From positions 11,565,024 through 11,629,023 of the forward strand of contig NC_044576.1 of the NCBI RefSeq assembly GCF_901933205.1: 64,000 bases of DNA, given 5' to 3'. Below, piece by piece: positions 52,647-64,000 of this stretch (within the stretch, counting starts at the first letter, position 1; the number at the start of each line of letters is the position of its first letter). This stretch comes from Camarhynchus parvulus. Lineage: Eukaryota; Chordata; Aves; Passeriformes; Thraupidae. The notes under the pieces are model-generated. The model ran no database searches. It was not told the DNA's origin and was given only the letters and a program-made list of their open reading frames with translations. The position numbers and the translations under genes are program-made.

Positions 52647-53770
52647 TTTGAGGGCCTTTTTAAAAAAGTATTGTTTGTTTTTTGGGCAAAGTTTTTACAA
52701 TTGGGAAGCTTTCAGAAGGGCCTTCCTCTCAACTAGGATACTAACAGAGGTAAGAGTTTTCTTAAGTATTTTGCAGTATTTTGCAGAACTAAGGATGTAT
52801 CCTCAAGAAAATATTTATGGAAATAATTTATTTTTTTTTTACAATGCTTTTGTCTGTATAAAGTATGCAACAGAACTACATTAAGAAGGAAATATTGTCT
52901 ACATAAAATATTATATGAAAGTTGGTACATAATTCTGACAAAAAACCTTGCAATTCTTTAAGCCATATTGTTTTTGTTATCCTTGGATGAAAATATCAGT
53001 ATTAAGTAACCAGTGTATTATTCAAGTGCTTAGACTTATATGAAAATGCTTATACGGTTTATTTATGTGTATTTGGGGAACGAGTGCTAGAAAAGCTATC
53101 ACTAGACATGTAGCAAGTGAGGAGCAAATATCAGTATACTGTCACTTTATGGCCTTGTGAGAGACACACCGGTGTTGAAAGCACCATGGAGACTCAGCTT
53201 TCAGAAACTCCGAAGCACAAGAGGTGGGTTTCAAATGGTGGCTCTTTCCTTCCCCATAACTAGAGGGGAAGAAAGTTGGTTGGGACACTGTTTAACTTGA
53301 CTTTCACAACTCTTTGCAGACTGTGAGCTCAGCTATGCAGTATCATCTACAGCAATAATATCAATCAAAGGATGTAAGAGAAAAGGATTGAAGTAGATTA
53401 TTGTAGGGGTTTACATTTATTTTAATTAGAACTCATAGCAATATAGAATATGCATGTGCACGTATTCGAAGCATTTTACACTTTACATTTCATGTAGTTT
53501 GATTATATTATGAAGGATTGAGTTTTTAGTTTGATATTTTACAATGCTAAAATGGGAGGTCTGCCCAGCCCTATACTGGATTCTTGTTTCCTTTAAAAGG
53601 TTATTTAGTACAGCACTCACTGCATTGTGTAATAGTGCTAAAACTAACACTATTTTATTAATTTCTTCAGCTTTAAAAAAAATTAACCTAATGATTATTT
53701 GTTTAACTGTACCCACTGACCTTGTCAGATTCAGTTGGCAAATTGTGTAATTTCTTTTTCTGTAACTGTT

Positions 53771-53776
53771 AATAAA
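53771..53776 (+). terminator. ZCCHC24: candidate ZCCHC24 polyadenylation signal
   Basis: This canonical AATAAA sits in TAACTGTTAATAAACTTGT, at the end of a long AT-rich stretch. Cleavage would fall near 53790-53795. A T/G-containing stretch (CTGTTTCAGC, GGTGACTGTGTTG) lies 35-80 bases further on. It is the most distal plus-strand signal that still follows UTR-like sequence. Usage is unproven. Confidence 0.5.
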
Positions 53777-56269
53777 CTTGTACAGCTAAAACAAACAAAA
53801 CCTATGGACAAAGGCCTCAGAGGTACCAGTTCTGTTTCAGCAATCAAGATGACAGCTTGATCATCTGGTGACTGTGTTGCTACCAAGACTGTAAAACCTC
53901 TGTTGTGGATTGTCCATAAAATGGCATTCCGACATGTGCCTTATTTGCTGGATAGTATACAGCTTTCCTCTAGTATTCTAGCATTTTAATGCTGTATTAA
54001 AGTATTGCAAAAAAACCAGCAAGAGTGTGGCATGGTTTTCTTGAACATTCCTTCCTTTGACAATTTACTCCCAGCTGCAGTGGGTTCCTGGCTATGGCCT
54101 GGCCAGCCACAGTCTGGTGCCTGAGGAGCAGACCTGCCCTACCACAGCCGTGACCCAGACCATGGGAAGATTTTCTCCACTGCAGGGAGTGCCTCTGCTG
54201 CAAGGAGCCTGGTCACACCAGGGTGACAGCTCTGCACTGCTAGTGGGACACCTCGGGTTAATGGTGCCAGCTCCTGTTTTTAACAGCCTACTCCTTCTCA
54301 AGGAAAACCTTCTATAATCAAAGTACACTTGTAGCCTTTGGTTAGATAGGAAAGTTTATGTGCCAGAAAGTTGCTGTAGTGAAAAATAACATTCATCATT
54401 CTTTGCAAACACAAGAAGTTAGCAAGAGCTAGACCTACTAAATGCTTGTTGTGTATTAGCAACGCTCTTCTCACACTCCCAGCCAAGTTCAGTGGCAAGT
54501 ACTTTTCTCCCAAGACTGATAATACTGTAGTGATTGTAAGTCAAAATAAGGGTGTCAAGAAATTAACTTTGGATTTTAGGTATCCTGCCTCTAACATAAG
54601 ATTGCCTTCATTTAAAACAAGCAGAAAAATTTTATTAGACACACATTTTTTTATACCTGATCATTCCTAAAAAACACACTGTGTATTAGCCACTTGGAGA
54701 TCTTCACCACATTGACACCATTTCTATCACACAGCAAATCTGATTTCTGGATTTGAGTCCTCATTCAGCCCACATGAGAGAGAGCAAAAACACGCCTGCA
54801 TTTGTGCATTGTTAGGCAATGGTGGAAGAGGTTAACGAGGAATTGTACAGTTCTGCAGCCACGAAAACAGCGACTATTTCACCAAATGGTGAAAGACATC
54901 CCCAGCTGAGCCCCATGGAAAGGGAAAGCACATATTCAGAACTTGTTGGTGAATTTTTTTTTTTTTTAAATAAAACACACTTCACTTCTTCACTTAAAAT
55001 TTGGCTACAGCACTTTCCCATAGCAAACACAAGCCACAAAGCCAAGCTCAGAACTGAAATACATCTTTCTTTTTACAGAAGACCTGGGGCTTCCCAAAAA
55101 ACCCACAAACACCTCAGATTTAGCACTCAACTGAGACAAGAAAACATGCTGAGTAGAACCAAAAAGTCTTAACTCCCTATTACCACATTTTCTATGATTC
55201 CTCAAAGAAATAACCTTTTTATATTTAAAACAAAAGTAGATGAACACAAATGATATGGCATCAACAAAAACAAACAACTCTTCCATCATTTTCATTGCCG
55301 AAGCATTTCCCCTTCCTGCTCTGTGCGAATGAGGCCAAGAGACAATGCACCAACCTGCTTGCAATGGAAGGGCCAAATGATTCCCACTACAGGAGAATAA
55401 TAGTGCTTTTATTAACAGGGATTTCATATAACACTGATACTTCAAAATAAAAAGCTGTTTCATTATTCTTAAATGAAAACCCATTTAAACAGCACACCAA
55501 GGCTCCTACTCTTCATGTTAGTCACATCACCCCAGAAGCTTCTCCTCAGATCCTCCCACTGTATAGCAGGAGTACAGACTAGACCTAAAATCCCAACTTG
55601 GAAGGGGAATATTCACTGCCATATAACACAGTCAAATGGTCTTTCCACTATGAACTAAAGAAACCTCTTAACTGGAACATATAAAAATCTTACTCTTGAT
55701 CAGTATATGTAGTTTTGTGATCCTGAAAAACAGAATGCAACATTTAGGTTTGCTTTACTCTAGTGCTCACCTTCTGGACTTAGAGAAACAGATCATTTGT
55801 CAACTCCTGTGTGGGAACAACCAGCGCTCCTCAAGCACCTTTGTTTTACTGAAAGTAATGCAATTGCTCTTCCTCACCATCTGTATCTCACATTTCAGAT
55901 AACCAAACCCAGAAAACGGGTCATTATACCAAAACTGCAAAACCTCATTCAAACAACTTAGATGAATACCTCTCACAATTCTTTTGCAAGCTTTGTAAGA
56001 CATTTTGCAAATGAACATGCTGAGAAACACCTACCTCAGTCAGCCTTTATGGGGTCTTTATCCAAAGGGCCAAGACTGAAGCAGAGGCAATTGCAGTTGT
56101 GAGGTGTTGGAGCATCCCTGACGTGCAGCCCAGGGTAGCAGAGGCAGCCAGCACTGCTGTGGGAGAGCAGAGCACTGTGAGACAGCCCTGGGTACAGCAT
56201 TGCCCAGGCACACAGCTCCAGGGCCAAAGAGACCAGGAGCAGCAGTAACCATGGGCATTCTTTGAAAGC

Positions 56270-56275
56270 TTTATT
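56270..56275 (-). terminator. candidate minus-strand poly(A) signal
   Basis: The reverse complement reads AGAAATAAAGCTTTC, with a TGGTTACTGCTGCTCCTGGTC stretch downstream on that strand. It is a canonical hexamer, but there is no supporting exon on the minus strand. Confidence 0.2.
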
Positions 56276-56966
56276 TCTATGCCATGAGCTTAGCTAAATA
56301 AAAATACAGTCATCATTAAGGTTTTCTTTTTTTTTTTTAATAGGAGTTAAAAAGGGACCTTACATGCCCAGCTTACCCAACCAAACTCCATGCCTACAAA
56401 GGAAGCAAATCATAGCCAAATGCTTTTTGTACATTTTAAGGGGAGTAAGATGTAAACCAAAGATTTTCTTCTAATCACCACTCTAGTTTCCTGTTCACCA
56501 GCTGAGGCCAGAGAAGCGAATGCCAGAACACCATAAGAAATCTTTCTCTTAGACCATTTCTGAGCACATCAAAGCAGCAGGTATGGGAAATCTAACACTA
56601 GCCAGCTTGCCATTAAGTTTCCTTAGAGTTTGGCAACATAAGGAGGTATAGCTCAAAGGATTTCCAAGGAGCCAGACATACCCAACTTGATTTCACCCAG
56701 CAAAACTTGAAGGAATAATACAGGAAAACACTGCAGAAGTAATAGGAAGCAAGACCTCAAAACTCCCTGCTTGCAAATAAACCAATGATAAATAGATAAA
56801 TACCACTAGCACAGGAAAAAAAAATACCTCTGCTGAGTACCCTCAGGTCAAAATTGAGAGAGTTGAAACACACAGCCCCTGAAAAGGGCCTCCTTTGTCT
56901 CTGCCTCACTTATATTGGCTACCAGCCCCGATTGCTGAGGGCTCCATCTGTGCTGGCCAGCTGTGT

Positions 56967-57003
56967 GGGGGGTGGGAAGGGGATGGAGGGGAATGGGGGT
57001 GGG
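56967..57003 (+). other. strong G-quadruplex candidate
   Basis: Five G-runs of three or more (G6, G3, G4, G4, G5, then G3) occur in 37 bases with loops of 1-6 bases. This satisfies the standard G3+ L1-7 quadruplex pattern several times over. It lies in the middle of overlapping spurious ORFs. No promoter or exon is evident beside it. Confidence 0.8.
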
Positions 57004-57564
57004 CACCAGCTCCTCCACAGGTGCAAGCGCTTCCTGCCTGGCTGTGCGGGCCGCAGCACAAACCCAAGAGCCCTCTCCAACAGTGCTACAGGAAAAAAGA
57101 GCACAGACATCAGTGCGACCAACAGGAATCTTCACAGGCTGCTGGGAGGCAAAGGATACTTCAGTTCACATCTAGGAGAGACAACTCTCCTTTTAATGTT
57201 CACAGGAATTGAAAGATCAACACAATTAACGCTTCTGCAGCTGTAGAAATTTCACTAAGGGACACACACAAGTAAAATCCACTGCACAGAATCTTGAATA
57301 GAACACCTTGAAATCGATCAATTAAAATTGCTTTGCAACATGCCCTGCTGGCGCCTCTGAATGTCTTAGACAATTTGTGAACACTAAGCAATTACACACA
57401 GAAGCTAATACCTTGCCCAGTTACTAAGGTGTGGTTACTTCTTTGGATACTTGGCTACAAGTATTTTTGCATTTCTTTAATTAAACCGAAGCAGAAGTGT
57501 CTGAGTTAAATAAAGACAACCACTCACACCAACATGTTCCAGGATTTGTAGGAATGAAACTGGG

Positions 57565-57570
57565 TTTATT
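57565..57570 (-). terminator. candidate minus-strand poly(A) signal
   Basis: The minus strand reads CTTAATAAACCCAG. About 35 bases further along that strand is a GU-rich stretch (TGTTGGTGTGAGTGGTTG), the expected arrangement of hexamer plus downstream element. No minus-strand exon supports it yet. Confidence 0.3.
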
Positions 57571-60500
57571 AAGTTGGGAGGTTAACAGTAATGCACTGAT
57601 TCAGAGTAGCAAAAGCAAAACCAGACACAAGTAGCAGTTGAGTCCCTGATGCTCAGTGAAAGACAGCCCAAATGGCACATATTGAATAACAGATTTTAAA
57701 TTAGCTACTAATAGTCAGGAATAAGTGTGTTGTGTTATTTTGGATTGTTCAACTCAAAGTCATAATAGTTTCAAAAAAGAGACAAACAGAGGATTTGGAA
57801 GTAGGAACATGAAAAGAAAGAGAAAACATCATTATATAATCCTTATCACTTTAGAAGGACAAAACAGAAATCAAAAAATTCAGGAATAATGAAATGAAAG
57901 AAATTATTTCCTTGTGAAAGGCATCTGTGCACTGGGCCTCCATCTTCTGGAAAAGAGATCATTAAAGGCAGATGTGTTAGTATCCCACAATATATAATAA
58001 ATGACACAAATAAGGGAAGAAATATTAATTGCTTCTACAACTCTCCTAGAAAAAGGGAATTTTGGATACAAACATCTGAGGTAATATAATTAAAACAAAA
58101 ATTTCACACAGCAGACTGAAATGCATAGTCATGGCATATTCTAGCTGTCAAAAGAATAAATGAGATCAAAACCAACTACTAAACCACATTAAAAAAAAAA
58201 TTAAACTCTGCAAGAGTTATTAACCACGAAGCTGTGACCCTGCTCAGGAAGTCCCAAAGCACAGAAGCCGCCAGCAGCAAGAGATGACGCCAACAGAAGG
58301 TTGACTGCCTGTGGTTCGTATCTTTTCCCTCACTAAACTGCTGTAGGAAAGAGGATATCTGAGTAGGTGCTAGTCTGATTGTTGTCTGGCCCAAGGATTA
58401 TTTTTTGGTGTGACACTGGGAGCTGCAATATGTGAATGTAAACATACTTCAGCCCCATATGTAAGGAAATATGTGGCACCCAGCAGGCACCTGACAGCTG
58501 CTGGGGAAGCCTCAAGCAGACATGCCCAGGGAAATACCCTTCAGCTCTCCAGCATTCATGCTGTGAAAGAAGACCTTACAACTCACCTATCCTCATGCTT
58601 ACTTGGGCTAATTGGCAGGAAACTAATTGAAAACTATCATAATTTGTACTCTCCGACAGAATATTGCACCACTGTAGAAATTTTTTTTGTTTGTTTGGGT
58701 TTAATTTTTTTAAAATTCCTTGCATACAGTATTTTTTAAAAAGCTATTCCTAATTAGCTATGTTTAAAGCTATTTTAAATGCATCTATACTCTGCACTCC
58801 TTTTTGCTGGGCCACACCACCACTGTTGCTCTCCAAGTGGCAAGGACAGGGTTTAGCCCTTGCTTGGCCTTACCATATGGTTTTCTGGGGTCACAAAAGA
58901 ATTTACTGTGCCAAGGAAAATTTCTAGGAGGTGTTTAATCACCTCTGAGCATCCAAAAGGTCCAGTAAATGGAGCTCATAACAATGAGGTTAGAGGTTCT
59001 GGCCGAGCCATGCACAGTGTCACCATGGGAGGCAGCCAGGCTGTGCTGGGCTCCCACAAGATTCCAGCCGTGCTGTGCTCAGCCCTCCTGGCCAGCAGCA
59101 AGCCACAGCCAAGGACACCCTGAACTGACAAGGAGGTTGGTCAGCCTGCACCCATGTTTCCTAATCTACTGATTTTAAGCCTTTTACTCCAAGGATGCAG
59201 CTTCACACCCAGGAGCTGCAGGAAAGACATGAGATGTGCATGTCTGGATTGAGAAAAGCTTTAGCTTTTCTGCCATAAATATCTCTGCCCATCTCTCTAC
59301 ACATGGAGGAAATGTCAGTCTGAGGCAGACAGAAATATTTAGACCAAAGAAGATACATCAGGAGGCTTTTATAAAATAAATGTAGCCAAGAGAAGAAAGT
59401 GACCTTTTTCTCCCCTGATTTCCTTCCTGCACTGAACTCTGTGCACCTCTTTGCAAGAATTTAACACAAGAGAAGAAACAATAGAGTCTCAAATAAGGCT
59501 TTACAGTCCCAGCAAAGGGGAAATTCAGCCTGACGTGTGTGTGATTTGCTCTCTCAAGGATTGTAGGTGTGAAGTAAATCTTAGATTTTTTTAAAATAAA
59601 ATTTAATGCACTTCATAAATATATTCTTCCCTTCAACACCTTACCAGTAAATCTGGCTGATTTCAGCTTTCTAAATATGATAAGTTGGAGAAATTTGTCA
59701 CCTGGGTTCTTTTTGTAAAGATAGACAATACAGCAGGTAGCGATGGGCATATAAGCCTCACTTTCACCCTGGCACATATTCTGCTTTTCTTAAGCGTTAA
59801 AAAAGGCACTTTTTTCTTAGCACAGATACTGTCTAGTCTCCAGCATGTAACCAATCGCCTTTGGGGACATCTAAGAAAGAAAAAGGAAAAAGAAATCTGC
59901 TACTAATTCACTTCAACACTGTGTTCTGTTACCCAGAACAAGCAAGCAAACAAACAAAAAAACTCCCCAAACTAATTTCCTAAAAAGCTCAGCTGGGTAA
60001 AATCTGTTCAGTGACTGGAATGAGACATGTATGTTTAGATTATAAAATTGGTGAACTTCATCAGAGGCTCCTTCACCTACAGATACAGGTTGTAAGTGAT
60101 TGTGCCCAAAACAACTGGAACTGTAAATTCCAAGCCCCTTTCCCTTTTTCTGCAGACGCAGGTAAGTGACCACAGCCAACTCCCTACCCTTACAGGAACC
60201 AAATCAAGGTCTCTGTATTCCAATCACAACTGTGATTTCTGTTCTTTGTCACACAGTCCCAGTTACTGGCTTAGCAGAGAACCAAAAAAATCTCTCCAAA
60301 AAATGAGGCAGACAGCACTGCTTTCTAAGGGCTGTGAACTGAGTTCATGCTTGCTCTACTAGTCCCAGGTGTGGCCAATTGAGCTGGGTTACAGCCAATC
60401 CTGGCTTTTCATCTTCCCAAATCTCCTTCTGTCAAACCTCACTGCAAGAGCTCCAGGAGGATTTCCCATCAGGGATGAATCTGATTTTTCTGTCCCAGGA

Positions 60501-62612
60501 ATGGCCTGGTTGGAGCCTCTTTGCTTGTTCTGGTGGAGCCACTGCACAGCTCCTTGGGGTGGAGCACCACTGCTGGGGGGCACTTTGCTCCCCTCAGCTT
60601 TAGGGAAGACAAGTTACACAGTGCAATGGTTTTGCGGCACAGCAAAAACCATCCCAGCCAGAGAATGCTGGGTATGAAAACGATCCTCCTGATTTCTCCT
60701 TTCAGCACGTTTGTTGCCTAGCGAGAAGGAGGCCGAGATGGAATGAGCAGACGGGTCTGCAGGATCGGTGCTGGCAAACGTGGAAAATTTTACAGCTTCT
60801 GGCTCCAGCCCCAGCTTGTCCCCACTTTCCACGAATGCCTAATTGAGACTGTCTGGCTTTTTCCGCAGAGGTGGGAGCCAGTTTCCAGTCAGGGCATATG
60901 GGTGTATTCTCTAAGTCTTTGCCTTGTAAAGATTTAGCACCCAAAAAAGCCTCCTGTCTCCAGGATGATTCAGTTGGCTGGTGAGGGAGTGGCTGCCAGG
61001 CAGGAGTGAGGGTTGTTGCTGTCGACAGGAAAAAGCAGAGGGTAGAAGGGGGGAAAGAGCAGATCTCTTGTAAATCACCTCATTTTGTATGGGGCATGGG
61101 CCCCATTCAGGGTACTACACTAAAGTCCCTGCTAGACAGAGAGCACATCTACAGCTGCAGCACAGGTGCACGGGGGAGCAGGGTGAGGGTGTAGCCACTG
61201 TGGCTGTTCATCCCTTGACAACACCTGCGGTGCTTGTGGTGTGACCCATGAGCAGGGCACTCTGCTGTCCCATCCCCCAGCGCAGTGTGTGCCAGAGACC
61301 ACCTGCAGCAGTCCTGGGACTCACCTGGCCCTGCACCTTCACCTCAGCCTCAGGACCACAGCAGCTCTTGCAGCTGCAGTGCTCTGCTGTGGGTTCAGAG
61401 GGGAGGTCCCAAAAGAAGAGGTGTGACTGAGTATCACTGGGGATGGCAGTAGCTCCCACACCAGAACCACCTGAGCTGCTGTTTTCCATTTGCAGAGCAG
61501 CAAAGAGCCAAGCAATGCCAGAGCTCAGCATCCAGAACAGGATGGGGCTGGCTGTGCCACGAGCTTTGCCCCTCACTGGTGTCCTGTATGTGCCTGAGTC
61601 AACATTAACTCACACCCAGCCTAGAGAGGGAGCAAGCAGATAACACCCAGCTAGGAAGCAGTCTGGGCTCCCCAGTGTGCTGTGTTCACACTATTCCTTT
61701 CTCAGTGGGACAGACCCTGCACCTGCCAAACATAACTTGGATGGTGGAGTGGCCTGGCCTATCATGAATGTTGGGGGTTTATATTAATCACATGGAAATA
61801 ATTTTGGACAATTAAGCATACAGATGAAAGGCCAGCTGGCTGCATATGTTCTGTGGGGCACGACCTAAAAGCAGTCCCAGTCATTGAAATGATGTAGTGT
61901 GAAAGCTGGATTAAACAGGTCAAGTAAATTTGGAGCAGCTAAAATAAACTGAACTTTCTTCCAAAACATATGTTGTGCTTGCCATATAATATTGCTGTAC
62001 TATGGTAGCATGTCCCACACATGCCAAAATTGTGATACGCTTGTTCCAAGGTCACAGTGCCAGAGGGAGAGAGCGAGGATGGTTACTTTGGAAAAAAGCC
62101 GCTCAGAAAGTAGTTCTGTGACAGTCATAAGCTCTCCTGAATGAGCTGCCTGATAAAGCTTTGCACATCTTCCTTGCAGCCTACCTGCCCAAACAGACCA
62201 AGCCTAAGGAAGGCATTCAGTCTTAGACTGAGCAATCAAACACAAATGAATGTTCTGGACTTTTGGTTCCCCCTATAAACATTTTCCAGCCAGTGGTAAG
62301 CTGTTTTGAAAACCCCCAGCAGCTTGGCTGGGAGTTGGAGACATTTTACAACATCTGGGGACGATTCCTGAATCGTTTCCTTGCATACACCTGTACTGAA
62401 CTCCATTTGCAGCAGGTTTACTGTGGAGAGACAGCCTGCACTGCCCATCCAGGACCAGGGCTGGGAAGGCATCACCGCTGGCCAGGACGGCCAACTCCTC
62501 CTGGCAGGGCTGGCAGGGGACTGGGGAGTGGCTGACAGTGTGAGCTGCTCACCATTCCCCTGTGCTGACCTTGCTTTAAACATTCACCAGTAACACACAG
62601 AGGGTAAAACAC

Positions 62613-62618
62613 TTTATT
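62613..62618 (-). terminator. candidate minus-strand poly(A) signal near the right edge
   Basis: The minus strand reads CCAATAAAGTGTTTT, followed by CCCTCTGTGTGTTACTGGTG, a GU-rich downstream element at suitable spacing. It could be the 3' end of a convergent gene whose exons lie to the right of the window. In human that neighbour is PPIF. The identity is inference from synteny only. Confidence 0.35.
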
Positions 62619-64000
62619 GGAGTGATGTGGCCATGAAGGAAAAATAAATAAAACTGTCCTCAGCCACTCACAGGCAGGTTAACAAAGCTGGGCATTAATC
62701 ATTCTGGGAACACAGGGAACCCAAAGTGAATTACAAAAGGGCTTGGATCAGCTGCACCCTTTTTCCATCACATGGTTCTCCACATCAACCCTTGCCCAGG
62801 TCAGTGCTACTCAGACTTCCACACTGCTCTTGGGTTTTTTCCTACCATTTAATTGCCATATGCTTTGTATTATCTTTGTTTTTACTTTGTCTTGGTCATC
62901 CCAATCCTTCACTACACCAGAAAATCAAGAGTTGACAGCAGTAAACAATTAGATAGTAAAACACAGCACTTGAAAGATAGGAAATGTTAAGGGTTGACTC
63001 CTCAAATTCTTCCTTGTTTGGAACCCTGTGACATATAAAAGTTTTTATCCATCTTGAACTCATCACTGGGAAAGTGCTTTTAGTCCATATGTGTGGTTCT
63101 AGTAATGTTTCTTTGAATGGCTGTATTTTAGTTTTGTTACTAATTGCCAAAGCCTCATTTGTGGGGCCTTGATGAAAAGAGCATGTGGCATGAAGTTCCC
63201 AGAGCTAGAGAAGGTAGGAAGGGCATGCTGCCCCAGGGACAGCTGGACAACACACTCCTTTTTCTTATTTCTCCATGAGAATCTCCAAATGCACCAAAGT
63301 CAGTGAGTTTGCAAGTAATATTCTATAAATGGAACCTAAAAAGCCATGGAAAACTTTATGAATGAAAACTACTTAAGAGAAGGTAAAAAAGCTGACTGAT
63401 TCCCAACTAGCCACAGGTGATCTAAATGCTGGCCACACTGACTGGCTGGTTGTGTGCAAAATTCCTGGTAGCCAAGATGCCTGCTTGGAGGCAAAGAGAA
63501 GGTCAAAACATGAAGAAGTTCTGAATCCTAAACGTGTGTGAATGTTCCTGGAGTGCAGAAATAGACCATGAAAATAGGAGAAGAAATCAACTATATTCAA
63601 ATTTTTGTGTTCTGCGTTTTATTTCCTATAAACTCTCATTTTCTATATCTATTTTCTGTCAAATCTTGATCTGAAGGCTTAATGAATAACCATTTGCTTT
63701 GGTTCAGTGCCAGCCCCATTAACCTGACAGAATAATATAGAGAGAAGCACAGCCTGCAGGCAGCTTGGTGCCCACAGGAGCTTTTGGGCAGTGTGTGGGA
63801 AGATGCCCCTACCCTCTGCAGAATCCCAGACCAGGTTTTCTGTCAGCATTTAGAAAAATGCTCCTTGGCTCCTTGGACACAGCCATCCCAGCCATAAGGA
63901 AGGGTGACAGTAAAGCACAACAGATAAAATCCAATCTTTGGGGTTTGTCATACATTTATGTAGGGATTAGAAAGTAGGCAGGGGGCCGACTGCAGAATAA

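Larger units (their letters stand above)
47686..53795 (+). other. ZCCHC24: proposed ZCCHC24 3' UTR
   Basis: The roughly 6.1 kb after the stop codon has no convincing ORF and becomes AT-rich, with T-rich runs typical of vertebrate 3' UTRs, especially from 51000. I end it at the AATAAA at 53771 because that signal is followed by the transition to ordinary intergenic-looking sequence. Other AATAAA hexamers inside it (49727, 51202, 52111) could give shorter isoforms. It contains a MIR relic, a CpG-rich block, an AU-rich element and a Pumilio-like site, listed separately. The long extent is inference. A shorter UTR plus unrelated downstream sequence is possible. Confidence 0.5.
53796..64000. other. 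downstream intergenic region, no exon recognised
   Basis: I checked both strands for coding exons, including PPIF, the gene that converges on ZCCHC24 in human, and found none. The longest frames (159 codons minus at 55005-55484, 130 codons plus at 56854-57246) have no family resemblance and overlap other frames. Noteworthy contents listed separately are a G-quadruplex candidate and three minus-strand polyadenylation hexamers. GC-rich, CpG-poor patches occur around 54060-54290, 59000-59110, 60440-60600 and 61190-61560. The last 1.4 kb may belong to a neighbour's 3' UTR. Confidence 0.6.

Noticed and set aside
54092..54328. Minus-strand text resembling the end of PPIF (a GACTGTGG word near 54107)
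   Set aside because: Only a few codons agree, and the rest of the frame bears no cyclophilin sequence.
55005..55484. 159-codon minus-strand ORF with a hydrophobic stretch
   Set aside because: No homology that I recognise, a competing ORF on the other strand, and no exon signals.

Overview
The window is vertebrate genomic DNA that is almost entirely non-coding. I recognise one gene: the 3' half of ZCCHC24 (zinc finger CCHC-type containing 24), on the + strand. The two exons found (38842-39006 and 47572-47685) join in phase 0 and encode the last 92 residues of a protein that is about 241 residues in mammals. Both exons have canonical GT/AG flanks. The exons for the N-terminal part, including the CCHC knuckle, were not found and probably lie upstream of base 1.

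Organism: an amniote. A bird, or possibly another sauropsid, is my best guess. The window is AT-rich and repeat-poor, with compact gene structure and several old MIR/CORE-SINE relics. I saw no Alu-, B1- or L1-like sequence in 64 kb. ZCCHC24 is too conserved to settle the lineage, so this is inference.

Layout: 1-38841 is intron upstream of exon 3. It holds MIR relics, short tandem duplications (a perfect 3 x 30 bp array at 17223-17312, 2 x 34 bp at 20503, 2 x 50 bp at 36576), an AT-rich inverted repeat at 21723-21781, a small CpG-rich island at about 24400-24710 and homopolymer or purine tracts. Exon 3 follows, then an 8.6 kb intron (39007-47571) with a small hairpin and a possible cryptic exon, then the terminal exon. 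The proposed 3' UTR runs about 6.1 kb to a polyadenylation signal at 53771. It contains an old MIR, a second CpG-rich block (about 50580-50820), a Pumilio-type site and an AU-rich element. From 53796 to the end I see no coding exon. There are a strong G-quadruplex candidate and three minus-strand AATAAA candidates that could mark the 3' end of a convergent neighbour. In human the convergent neighbour is PPIF, but I found no PPIF coding sequence here.

I found no operon, CRISPR array, tRNA or rRNA gene, intact transposon or viral gene, and nothing that supports a new multi-gene system. The findings are therefore modest: structural repeats, CpG-rich blocks without a known gene, 3' UTR signals and one exon-like ORF.
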